Assembly: GCA_025997655.1 (NCBI GenBank)
Contig: BNUW01000018.1
Location: forward strand, 1-24,707
Reading direction: 5' to 3'
Length of the DNA stretch: 24,707 bases
From: Spirochaetia bacterium
GTDB taxonomy: Bacteria > Spirochaetota > Spirochaetia > Treponematales > Breznakiellaceae
The number at the start of each line of letters is the position of its first letter. Position 1 is the first letter of the stretch. Below are positions 14,960 through 21,804 of this stretch, piece after piece. The position numbers and the translations under genes are program-made. The notes beneath the pieces were generated by a model. That model was not told the DNA's origin. It made no database searches and saw nothing but the letters and a program-made list of their open reading frames with translations.

Positions 14960-15334
14960 ATGGTTGCTGACATTGAAACCGTCAACCGAATCGTCCGGCT
15001 CTACATCAACGACGTAAAAGCAAAAATGCCAATCGACAAGGTATATCTCTTTGGTTCCTATGCCAAAGGAAATCCCCATGAGTGGAGCGATGTAGACCTC
15101 TGCTTTTTTTCAAAGGATTTTGAGGGTAAACGGAATAGGGATGTAATGTCGGATCTTTTTTATATTAAGACAAAATATGATGGGGAATTACTTCTTGAAC
15201 CCCACGCTTTCCCCACGTCCGAACTCGACAGGGGCAATCCCTTTGTTGAGGAAATTTTGGAGACCGGGCGGGAAATCCCCATAGAAGAAAATGAACCCCT
15301 CTCTTTGGTCACGGGTAGCAATGGGACCTATTAA
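14960..15334 (+). CDS. Minimal nucleotidyltransferase (MNT type), orphan
   Basis: The 124-residue product has the MNT signature of the pol-beta nucleotidyltransferase superfamily: L-F-G-S-Y-A-K-G-N (30-38) and S-D-V-D-L (43-47), with Asp44 and Asp46 as metal ligands. MNT proteins usually act as antitoxins to HEPN RNases, in known cases by AMPylation. Here no HEPN gene is adjacent on either side, so it is either an orphan or has another partner. ATG 14960 is supported by GGGGAGG (14946-14952) 7 nt upstream; the longer frame from 14873 lacks a ribosome site. It lies in the TA-rich patch after repeat B. Confidence 0.82.
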   Translation: MVADIETVNRIVRLYINDVKAKMPIDKVYLFGSYAKGNPHEWSDVDLCFFSKDFEGKRNRDVMSDLFYIKTKYDGELLLEPHAFPTSELDRGNPFVEEILETGREIPIEENEPLSLVTGSNGTY

Positions 15335-15410
15335 ATCCCCAATGCCGGAAGCGGCTAATCCTAACTAAACGGCGCCCTGTCACCCCTGCGCTTCCCCTTT
15401 GGGCGCTCCC
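15335..15410. other. Short gap with degenerate repeat pieces
   Basis: No gene is seen. CCGGAAGCGGC near 15348 is shared with the hairpin of the 76-bp repeats, and the block at 15368-15384 resembles 14101-14118 (one gap, one mismatch). GCGCCC/GGGCGC inverted pieces (15372-15407 region) could form a weak hairpin at the end of the minus-strand gene that stops at 15411. Confidence 0.4.
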
Positions 15411-16136
15411 TCATCTAATCGGTCGTGAATTATTGTTTCGTGGACTAGGGTATACCGGCTGTACTGGTTTAGGTTTTTTTTCTTCCGCAGCTTTTTCAGC
15501 TTTTATTTTCTCATCAGCGAAACCCCTTGCATAACCATTTTTATACGCCTGTACCTGCTGTGATTTTCGATATTTATCCGGGACATCTTCATTTGCAACA
15601 CTATTATTTCTGCCTGTCAAAAATCCTGTGATTCCATGGTCATATCCCGCTTGATATGACTCGTCATAACTTATTTCAGGGACAGCCTCTTTTTCTTGTG
15701 GAGTCGGCACTGATGGCTGAGTAATGATAATTGTAGTTGGTTCTGCCTGCTTTGGTTCTTGTTTTGGCGGAGGCGGCGGAGGTGATGCAGGTTGATTAAT
15801 GATAATCGTTGTTGATTCTGCCTGTTTTGGTGGAGGCGGTGGCGGAGGGGTAGTAATAGCCGTAGTAGATTCTGTTTCGGTCTTGCCAGGTTCGAGGTTT
15901 GCGGTAATATCTACAATGAAGGCAGAGTTTTTTGCACAACCATCATGCACCGCTTTATCTTTAGCAGATTGTTCCGCTTCTTTTTGAGAATTAGCTCTTA
16001 TTTTATAAGTCATCTGCCATGCCAAAAAGGGTAAATCCGCATTAAGGCCTCGAACCGTAACAGTATACCATGTATCACAAAATACAGAAAAGCTAATGAA
16101 AATAAAAATACTTGAAAGCAGTGTTCTTTTTAACAT
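15411..16136 (-). CDS. Exported protein with proline-rich hinge and G-Y-x-x-G repeats
   Basis: A 241-residue protein of unknown function. It has a signal peptide (1-20) ending S-V-F-C; Cys20 makes a relaxed spirochetal lipobox possible but not convincing. Residues 21-85 form a small domain. Residues 97-142 hold two units made of a run of six or seven Pro followed by K-Q, A-E-x-T-T-I-I-I and Q-P, a flexible hinge. The C-terminal part has two copies of Y-x-x-G-Y-x-x-G (A-G-Y-D-H-G at 163-168, N-G-Y-A-R-G at 200-205), then a Lys/Glu-rich tail. AAGGAGT lies about 8 nt before ATG 16136. It is the last gene of the exported-protein cluster. The base composition is AT-richer than the rnf region. Confidence 0.8.
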   Translation of the reverse strand: MLKRTLLSSIFIFISFSVFCDTWYTVTVRGLNADLPFLAWQMTYKIRANSQKEAEQSAKDKAVHDGCAKNSAFIVDITANLEPGKTETESTTAITTPPPPPPPKQAESTTIIINQPASPPPPPPKQEPKQAEPTTIIITQPSVPTPQEKEAVPEISYDESYQAGYDHGITGFLTGRNNSVANEDVPDKYRKSQQVQAYKNGYARGFADEKIKAEKAAEEKKPKPVQPVYPSPRNNNSRPIR

Positions 16137-16194
16137 AAAATTTACTCCTTAATCATAAAAGTGCCTATTACTTAGTAATCCTTCGATTTTAGTT

Positions 16195-16233
16195 GAGATC
16201 GCAAAGAGGCGCCAAGCACCTCTTTGCGATCTC
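16195..16233. terminator. Perfect 15-bp hairpin after the 39-aa lipoprotein gene
   Basis: GAGATCGCAAAGAGG (16195-16209) and CCTCTTTGCGATCTC (16219-16233) are exact inverted repeats around 9 nt. It starts 10 nt after the stop of the 39-aa gene (minus strand). Neither side has a clear T run, so it may be a terminator, an mRNA-stabilising end or a processing site. Confidence 0.6.
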
Positions 16234-16242
16234 CTCAGTCTG

Positions 16243-16362
16243 CTAGCTTAACGATGAACCAAGGGCATAGCCCAGATCGTACGCTTCTTCGTCGGACATA
16301 GTTGCACACGATGCAATCCCAAGCAAAAGCAAAGCACTCAGCAAAAGAATAAACCGCTTCAT
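16243..16362 (-). CDS. Very small lipoprotein (39 aa)
   Basis: A small gene easily missed by length cut-offs. The product begins M-K-R-F-I-L-L-L-S-A, has a hydrophobic core and the lipobox G-I-A-S-C with Cys at residue 19. The mature part is only 21 residues, acidic at first (M-S-D-E-E-A), then A-Y-D-L-G-Y-A-L-G, which resembles the Y-x-x-G-Y-x-x-G units of the next gene. The ribosome site is AGGAGA 5 nt before ATG 16362. The stop is followed by a perfect hairpin. This context, plus signal peptide logic, is why I accept it as real. Confidence 0.75.
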   Translation of the reverse strand: MKRFILLLSALLLLGIASCATMSDEEAYDLGYALGSSLS

Positions 16363-16533
16363 AATCTTCTCCTGTTAATAGTTAATCTGCGTTGTCCCCA
16401 TATTCTTGATTTAAAGACAACACTGCTTATTACATATCCAACGGATATGTTCTTTATAAAACCGCTCAGCGGCTCAAAAGACTGTTCTCCGCGCTTAAGG
16501 TTATCGCCCAACATTAAATTTATGCTTGTCACC
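16363..16533. other. Gap between the two small lipoprotein genes
   Basis: No gene is seen. The segment holds three inverted repeats: GTTGTC/GACAAC (16391-16396, 16416-16421), ACATATCC/GGATATGT (16432-16439, 16443-16450), and AACCGC/GCGGCT (16460-16465, 16469-16474). The last, read on the minus strand, is followed by TTTTAT and is a plausible terminator for the 43-aa gene. Confidence 0.5.
16455..16474 (-). terminator. Putative terminator after the 43-aa lipoprotein gene
   Basis: On the minus strand AGCCGC and GCGGTT pair (one G-T) around TGA, followed by TTTAT. The stem is short, so termination may be partial. Confidence 0.4.
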
Positions 16534-16665
16534 TTATTTGGTGTTTAAGCCAATGTCTTTTTCCGGTGATGAATACCGGATGCACGGATGCCGTGTAACA
16601 CAACTCGTCAAAACCAGAACGAAGGATAAAATGCTTATCAAAAAAATCATCATAGTTCGTTTCAT
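16534..16665 (-). CDS. Very small lipoprotein (43 aa)
   Basis: A 43-residue product beginning M-K-R-T-M-M-I-F-L-I-S with a clear hydrophobic core and lipobox V-L-T-S-C (Cys22). The mature peptide is 22 residues with a second Cys (residue 27). ATG 16665 follows a run of six G (16671-16676 on the plus strand as C) about 6 nt upstream, an unusual ribosome site. The gene starts 26 nt after the stop of the M15-type peptidase gene, so the two are likely co-transcribed. No homology can be judged from so short a chain. Confidence 0.65.
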   Translation of the reverse strand: MKRTMMIFLISILSFVLVLTSCVTRHPCIRYSSPEKDIGLNTK

Positions 16666-16691
16666 ATAGAACCCCCCGATGAATTTTGCAT

Positions 16692-17156
16692 TTATTCTAA
16701 TTGCAAATGCCAGCAGCGCATCCCATCAACAGTTTCATCCTTTACTGAAATGCTATTGTTTTTCAGCCAGTTCTTTACATTGTCTGACGAGGGAGCAATA
16801 TCTACAGCATCGCCCTTCAAGTGCCTTGATACGAACGAGCCTTGATCTAAGGCGCTTTTTATCAATCGCTCAAATTCATCAATCCGTTGAGAACCCCGCA
16901 AAGTACTCTTTTTCATTTCGATTACATACCATGTACCACTCCCATACCAATCTAATTGCTGGGATGTCATATTCGCCATTAATTCTGCCTGTCGCCTGAC
17001 CGACCTGTAATCATCCAATTGATTAATGCGAATGGATACTCCGAGTGAATTTTCACATTGCTTTATGAGTTGGCGAATGATTGCCGCATTACCATCGGCA
17101 AAAACACTTGAACTTAATAACGATAAAACAATGACCGAAAAAATTATCTTTTTCAT
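16692..17156 (-). CDS. Exported M15-type peptidase (peptidoglycan D,D/L,D-carboxypeptidase fold)
   Basis: A 154-residue protein with signal peptide 1-20 (cleavage after S-V-F-A). The C-terminal part has the M15/D-Ala-D-Ala carboxypeptidase zinc pattern S-x-H-x-x-G-x-A-x-D as S110-R-H112-L-K-G115-D-A-V-D119, with a third His in C-W-H150-L. So it should bind Zn through His112, Asp119 and His150 and act on peptidoglycan in the periplasm. The chain is at the short end of the family. AAGGAG lies 5 nt before ATG 17156. M15A-type enzymes also occur as phage endolysins, but no phage gene is nearby and a signal peptide is present. Confidence 0.8.
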   Translation of the reverse strand: MKKIIFSVIVLSLLSSSVFADGNAAIIRQLIKQCENSLGVSIRINQLDDYRSVRRQAELMANMTSQQLDWYGSGTWYVIEMKKSTLRGSQRIDEFERLIKSALDQGSFVSRHLKGDAVDIAPSSDNVKNWLKNNSISVKDETVDGMRCWHLQLE

Positions 17157-17192
17157 TGCAACTCCTTTTGTAGTTTATTCTCTTTACCAATT

Positions 17193-17229
17193 GTGGAGCG
17201 GCGGTATATCATGTACTCAACCGCTCCAC
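17193..17229. terminator. 9-bp hairpin after the 127-aa exported protein gene
   Basis: GTGGAGCGG (17193-17201) and CCGCTCCAC (17221-17229) are exact inverted repeats with a 19-nt loop, 7 nt after the stop at 17236 on the minus strand. No T run follows. Confidence 0.5.
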
Positions 17230-17235
17230 CCTGTG

Positions 17236-17619
17236 CTAATCCCACTTTACCCATTTTGTAGTACTACCACCTTGGGTAAAATTAAATGATGTACTACTCA
17301 AGATACTAATATCCATTGCGCCAGAACCTAAAACAGCACCTCCTGAAAGATGTATCCTGCCATTACCAGCCGGAACTCTCTTTTCCCACTTAGGACTATT
17401 CGAATTCATATTACCTGGACCATGGTAGGCAACAATTACATCTCCGCCAGAATAAAAAATTTCAATTTTATCCTCCTGTGTGGCGCTGGCATAATTACGT
17501 CGCGATTCTTTGACATACAAGCCATCTTCTAATTGGCCTGAGTAAGCATAGACAGTCCCCAATACAACAGTTAGCAACAAAGCCACCATTCCGACAAAGA
17601 ACACTTTGTTCTTTTTCAT
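17236..17619 (-). CDS. Small exported beta-rich protein (127 aa)
   Basis: Start ATG 17619 has AAGGAGA 6 nt upstream; the longer frame from 17679 does not. The product starts M-K-K-N-K-V-F-F-V-G, with a signal peptide cleaved near V-Y-A (residue 25). The mature part is about 100 residues of short alternating strands rich in Gly, Ser and Asn (D-G-L-Y-V-K, then I-E-I-F-Y-S-G-G-D, then I-S-I-L-S-S-T-S-F-N-F), without Cys. It reads like a small beta-barrel or lipocalin-like domain. Its order of features resembles the next upstream gene product at 17722. Function unknown. Confidence 0.78.
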   Translation of the reverse strand: MKKNKVFFVGMVALLLTVVLGTVYAYSGQLEDGLYVKESRRNYASATQEDKIEIFYSGGDVIVAYHGPGNMNSNSPKWEKRVPAGNGRIHLSGGAVLGSGAMDISILSSTSFNFTQGGSTTKWVKWD

Positions 17620-17721
17620 AAACAATCTCCTTTGTGGCCTTTCCAGCCATAAAAATTTGTGTGTATGTTTAAACCGCAAATACGGTAAAAACCCGGTTCA
17701 TCCTTTTTAATTCTGGCCCCA

Positions 17722-18063
17722 TTAATATGGATGATCAGATTCATAAACATATGTTTTGCCGCTGAAACTTAAAGTAGTATCATTAGCAAATGTAATTTTG
17801 GCGTTCGTCCTACCATCAATGGAATATGTTAATGTATTACCACTAACGGTACCTGTCACAGAACGAATCATATTCTTTGAGGAATCCATAAATGCAATGC
17901 CCCGTGCCTTTTGATTCAGACCAGTATTAATCCAAATATAGGCGACATGCTCACCTGAGTTGGTACATTTGAATAAGCCCTCTTCAGGAATAGCTGCAAA
18001 GGCTATGGTGGCTACAACCGCCATTAAAACAAGGACGATCCCGACCTTTTTTTCGTTTACCAT
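17722..18063 (-). CDS. Small exported beta-rich protein (113 aa), first gene of the cluster
   Basis: ATG 18063 (M-V-N-E-K-K-V-G) has AAAGGAGA 7 nt upstream and is preferred over the frame from 18084. A signal peptide ends at A-F-A (about residue 23). The mature chain, about 90 residues, reads E-E-G-L-F-K-C-T, later V-T-G-T-V-S-G-N-T-L-T-Y-S-I-D-G and T-F-A-N-D-T-T-L-S-F-S-G, the look of a small sheet domain with hairpins. It shares the opening E-x-G-L-(F/Y) and the I-x-F-x-x-(D/S)-T-x-(L/F)-x-F pattern with the 127-aa protein, so the two may be paralogs. It is nearest to the strong promoter at 18278-18307. Confidence 0.78.
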   Translation of the reverse strand: MVNEKKVGIVLVLMAVVATIAFAAIPEEGLFKCTNSGEHVAYIWINTGLNQKARGIAFMDSSKNMIRSVTGTVSGNTLTYSIDGRTNAKITFANDTTLSFSGKTYVYESDHPY

Positions 18064-18271
18064 TGTATTCTCCTTTATTCGCACCGCTTACGTGTAACAC
18101 ACGGTCCCGGCGCGGTATTTATCCAGCAGGCAACGCCTGCCGTCTTTAAGCCGCCCAACGGACGGCATAAAAGCCTATATTTTTATGAGGATTATTCCTT
18201 ACTAAAAAAGAACAGTATATCCCCTTCCACCAGGGATTTAACGACTTCTATAGTACAATCCCACATATTTG
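18064..18271 (-). promoter_or_regulatory. Structured 5' leader of the exported-protein cluster
   Basis: The predicted mRNA has about 208 nt ahead of ATG 18063. It contains GCAGGC/GCCTGC (18126-18131, 18135-18140) and TGCCGTC/GACGGCA (18138-18144, 18161-18167). The two stems share 18138-18140 and cannot form fully at the same time. A possible leader peptide of 26 codons (M-P-S-V-G-R-L-K-D-G, ending C-Y-T) spans these stems on the minus strand, but its ribosome site is weak. I matched no known riboswitch class. Confidence 0.45.
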
Positions 18272-18277
18272 AAAAAT

Positions 18278-18307
18278 ATAATATCACATATATTGGATTG
18301 TTGTCAA
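18278..18307 (-). promoter_or_regulatory. Strong promoter of the exported-protein cluster
   Basis: On the minus strand a perfect TTGACA (18307-18302) and TATTAT (18283-18278) are 18 nt apart. It lies between the cluster and the divergent XRE-type gene, a suitable place for control by that regulator. Confidence 0.75.
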
Positions 18308-18354
18308 TACTTTTGGATGGGATAGGATAATTTTTCCACCTATAGAGTGTATAA

Positions 18355-18657
18355 ATGACAAGTATAAAGAAGCTATTAGGCTCAAATATAAAAACCTATC
18401 GGCATACCCTCGGCATTTCGCAGGCAAAATTGGCGGAAATGGTGGATACGGCCACCAATTATCTTGGGTTGATTGAGGGTGGCAAAAAATTTCCCTCCGC
18501 CGAAATGATAGAACGCATCGCCGCCGCCCTGGAAAAGGACCCGCCCGACCTTTTTGCCATTACCCCCATTCAGCAGCAATGGCAGGATGAAATCCTTGCA
18601 GAATTGGAAAAAATGATACGGGACAAGCGGAAAGCCTTAGGGCAAAAACCAGTCTAG
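18355..18657 (+). CDS. XRE-family helix-turn-helix regulator
   Basis: The 100-residue protein has a Cro/cI-type helix-turn-helix over residues 9-65: N-I-K-T-Y-R-H-T-L-G-I-S-Q-A-K-L-A-E-M, T-N-Y-L-G-L-I-E-G-G-K-K-F-P-S, then I-E-R-I-A-A-A-L. A charged helix (75-97) may serve for dimer formation. ATG 18355 has no ribosome site; a TATAGA box at 18341-18346 ends 8 nt before it, so the mRNA may be leaderless. It is divergent from the exported-protein cluster and 63 nt ahead of the histidine kinase, so it could control either. Confidence 0.85.
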   Translation: MTSIKKLLGSNIKTYRHTLGISQAKLAEMVDTATNYLGLIEGGKKFPSAEMIERIAAALEKDPPDLFAITPIQQQWQDEILAELEKMIRDKRKALGQKPV

Positions 18658-18720
18658 AAATCCCTGGAAACTGCCGGCTTTATCTATCAATTTTCTCTAT
18701 TTTCCCCTATATTACACCCA

Positions 18721-21700
18721 ATGGATTCCAAGCAGCTTTTCCGGGAGAACCTAACCCAGGTCATGGTCATATTTCTGGTATTTGCCCTGATGGTTGTAGC
18801 CAGCAACTCCTTTACCAGTTCCATTGTGGAGCGGCAAATTGCCCAGGGCGCCGAAGAGATGGTGCTTACCACGGAGGCGAAAGTTCAGGCGTGGCTCCAG
18901 GAAGCCCATGTCAGCCTTGTCCAGGATGCCGTTTCCGTCGTTGACCGGGTGGAAATGGGCCAGTCACCGCAGCAAATTGAAGAATATTTTGTCGTACTGA
19001 ACGAGGCGATACTTCAAGACCCGGCAATTTTATCGGGCTTCCTCGACATTTACGGGTACGTGAACGGGGAATATATTGACGGCAGCGGCTGGCGGCCCCC
19101 GGCGGAGTATGATCCCCGGGAACGGCCCTGGTATATCAACGCCATGGGGAACCGGGGCAAGGTGGTCATTACCGATCCCTATGTTGACGCCGAATTAGAC
19201 ATCCTGGTGGTTACCCTTTCCCTGGCCCTTGTGGGGGATGCGGGGGAAGACTTCGGGGTTATCGGCATTGATGTGGATCTGGGCAAAATTGCCGGCTATG
19301 TTACCTCCATGCAGTATTCCCGGGGCGGCTATGGGCTGCTCGTTAGTCCGGATTTAACCTTTTTGGCCCATCCGAATACGTCCTATGTCGGGCAGCCCCT
19401 TGAGTCCCTGGGGGGACCCTATAAAGCGTTGGCGGATGAGATGAGGGACAAGCCCGAAACAATCACCGAGTTTACCATGCGGAACAACGAGGGGGTTGTG
19501 GTGATTGTTTTTTACCGGCAGATGTACAATGGCTGGTATATCGGTATCGCCAGTCCCCGGTCCAGCTATTTCCAGGATGTGCGTACCATGGCCTTTGCCC
19601 TTGCGTTTATCGGCATCATCATGATGGTGGTGTTGAGCGCCTTTTCGATCCGCATAAACATGGCCCGGTACCGTTCCGACGAGGAAAACAAGGCAAAGTC
19701 CTCCTTCCTGGCCCGGGTGAGCCACGAGATACGCACTCCCATGAATTCCATCCTGGGGATGGCGGAAATCATTTTACGGAAGGATATTTCCGAAGAGGTC
19801 TATGAATATGCGTCGGTTATCAAACAGGCGGGGAATACCCTTCTTTCCATCATCAACGACATCCTTGATTTTTCAAAAATAGAATCCGGCCGGGTGGCGA
19901 TAGAATCCCGGAAGTATCATCCCGCTTCCCTGATAAACGATGTGGTCAATGTTATCCGTATCCAGGTGGCGGAAAAGCCCATCGATTTTTTTGTAAACCT
20001 GGACGGCTCCATTCCTGCGGAGATGGTAGGGGATGATGTCCGGATACGGCAGATTCTGATCAATATCCTCAATAACGCGGTAAAATATACCCGGCAGGGT
20101 TATATAACCCTGAGTGTACAGATGAAACGGCTTGGGCCCGATACCTTGAAGCTGTTTTTTATCGTTGAGGACAGCGGTATCGGCATCAGCGCCGGGGATA
20201 TGAAACAGCTGTTCAAGGAATTTACCCGGGTAGACCGGGAGACCAATAGGGGGATAGAGGGGGTAGGCTTGGGGCTTACCATTGCCAACTCATTCTGCCG
20301 GGCCATGGGGGGTGAAATTACCGTGGAAAGTACCTACGGGAAGGGTTCAACCTTTACCGCCGCAGTGGTCCAGCGCTTCGAGGATGAGACGCCTCTTGCG
20401 GAGGTGCAGCATGCCGGGACGAAGCGGGTATTGGTCTATGAACGGCGGCCCAAGCATGCCGCCACGCTTCTGGAGGCCTTTTGGAGTATCGGCATCCATC
20501 CGGCAATGGCCGGGGAACTGGAGGATTTTATGACGGGCCTGGAAGGAACGAAGTATGACTATGCCTTTGTTTCTTCTACCTATGCTGCGGAATGTATCAG
20601 CCGCTGGAACAAGGTCTTTTCCTCCACACAGCTTATTATCATGATAGAGCTGGGAGAGACCTCCGCGTACCGGGATACGGGCAGCGTCCACATGCCCATC
20701 TATTCCGGCGTTCTTGCCAATGTTCTGAACGACAGCAATACTACCGCCCTGACCCACGGGGATGAGTGGATTTCCTTTACCGCCCCCGCCGCCCGGGCGC
20801 TGATCGTGGATGATATGGCCACCAATATCCGGGTTGCGGCGGAACTGATGGCCCCCTACAAGATGCAAATCGACACCTGTCTTTCCGGCGAGGAAGCACT
20901 AAAACTGGTACGGGAGAACCGGTATGACATCGTGTTTATGGACCACATGATGCCCGAAATGGACGGTATAAGCGCCACCACGGGGATACGCGCCCTGGGC
21001 GAAAATGACCCCTATTACCGGGATTTACCCGTGGTTATGCTGACCGCGAACGCCGTTTCCGGACAAAAGGACCTGTTCCTGAAGAGCGGGCTCAATGATT
21101 TTCTGGCGAAACCCATTGGGGTACAGAAACTGGACGAAATCCTGCGGACCTGGCTGCCGGATGAAAAACAAGTTCCCGCTTCCGAACCTTTAGCGGAGGA
21201 ATCCGGGGACGATACGGCGGCCATCAGTATTGAGGGGGTGGATACTGAACGGGGTCTGGCCCTTGCCGGGGGCTCCATGGCGGCCTACAAAAAGATCCTT
21301 GCCATATTTTGCGGCGATGTGGGGGAACGGCTGCCTCTGATCTTGGCGGAGGCGGCACAGGCGGATCTGTCACCCTACACCATTACGGTGCATGCCCTCA
21401 AAGGGGCCGCCCGCAGCGTTGGCGCCATGGAAACCGGGGAATTGGCGGCGGAGCTTGAAGAGGCCGGGAAAGCCGGCAACCGGTTGGTGATAGCGGAGAA
21501 AACCGGGGCCTTTCTGGAGCGGCTTGAACTGCTCAGGTCCCGTATTTCCGCGGCCCTGGAACTTCGCTCCTTGAGTCCGGGTTACGCTTCCCTTGACCTG
21601 GGGCCATTGAAAGAGGCGCTGCTCGCAATGGACACCGAATCGGTGAACACACAATTACTGAAATATGGAAAGCTGGCACTGGGCTCCCGGGAGAAGGCCC

Positions 21701-21786
21701 TGGTTAGTGAAATTGAGCAATGTATATTGCTCTTTGAATACGATAAGGCGGTGGAACGGATAGACCGCTTGGTTCACAATACATAA
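18721..21786 (+). CDS. Hybrid sensor histidine kinase: dCache-HisKA-HATPase-REC-HPt
   Basis: A 1021-residue membrane sensor. Helix 1 (12-31) and helix 2 (287-310) enclose an outside dCache-type domain with D-P-R-E-R-P-W-Y (131-138) and T-D-P-Y-V-D (151-156), a pattern typical of dCache_1 domains that bind amino acids. HisKA has S-H335-E-I-R-T-P-M. The ATPase shows Asn451-452, D-S-G-I-G (484-488) and G-V-G-L-G-L (514-519). Residues 568-680 look like a receiver domain without the phospho-Asp pattern. A full receiver follows (Asp697-698, Asp741, Thr775, Lys797), then HPt with His891 in T-V-H-A-L-K-G-A-A-R. A four-step phosphorelay is expected; the final regulator may be elsewhere. ATG 18721 has no ribosome site, but TATATT ends 7 nt upstream. 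Confidence 0.93.
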   Translation: MDSKQLFRENLTQVMVIFLVFALMVVASNSFTSSIVERQIAQGAEEMVLTTEAKVQAWLQEAHVSLVQDAVSVVDRVEMGQSPQQIEEYFVVLNEAILQDPAILSGFLDIYGYVNGEYIDGSGWRPPAEYDPRERPWYINAMGNRGKVVITDPYVDAELDILVVTLSLALVGDAGEDFGVIGIDVDLGKIAGYVTSMQYSRGGYGLLVSPDLTFLAHPNTSYVGQPLESLGGPYKALADEMRDKPETITEFTMRNNEGVVVIVFYRQMYNGWYIGIASPRSSYFQDVRTMAFALAFIGIIMMVVLSAFSIRINMARYRSDEENKAKSSFLARVSHEIRTPMNSILGMAEIILRKDISEEVYEYASVIKQAGNTLLSIINDILDFSKIESGRVAIESRKYHPASLINDVVNVIRIQVAEKPIDFFVNLDGSIPAEMVGDDVRIRQILINILNNAVKYTRQGYITLSVQMKRLGPDTLKLFFIVEDSGIGISAGDMKQLFKEFTRVDRETNRGIEGVGLGLTIANSFCRAMGGEITVESTYGKGSTFTAAVVQRFEDETPLAEVQHAGTKRVLVYERRPKHAATLLEAFWSIGIHPAMAGELEDFMTGLEGTKYDYAFVSSTYAAECISRWNKVFSSTQLIIMIELGETSAYRDTGSVHMPIYSGVLANVLNDSNTTALTHGDEWISFTAPAARALIVDDMATNIRVAAELMAPYKMQIDTCLSGEEALKLVRENRYDIVFMDHMMPEMDGISATTGIRALGENDPYYRDLPVVMLTANAVSGQKDLFLKSGLNDFLAKPIGVQKLDEILRTWLPDEKQVPASEPLAEESGDDTAAISIEGVDTERGLALAGGSMAAYKKILAIFCGDVGERLPLILAEAAQADLSPYTITVHALKGAARSVGAMETGELAAELEEAGKAGNRLVIAEKTGAFLERLELLRSRISAALELRSLSPGYASLDLGPLKEALLAMDTESVNTQLLKYGKLALGSREKALVSEIEQCILLFEYDKAVERIDRLVHNT

Positions 21787-21797
21787 AGGAGTTATTG
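21760..21797 (+). repeat. 38-bp direct repeat, left copy (end of the kinase gene)
   Basis: The sequence covers the last eight codons of the kinase gene (I-D-R-L-V-H-N-T), the TAA and the AAAGGAGTTATTG after it. It matches 23907-23944 at 36 of 38 positions. Here the ribosome-site-like AAGGAG leads to no credible gene. Confidence 0.95.
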
Positions 21798-21804
21798 TAC
21801 GGAT

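Noticed and set aside
16692..17156. Prophage endolysin
   Set aside because: The protein has a signal peptide and its neighbours are exported proteins; no phage structural, replication or integrase gene is seen.
18064..18271. Known riboswitch or T-box
   Set aside because: No conserved core of a class I know could be recognised, so it is reported only as a structured leader.
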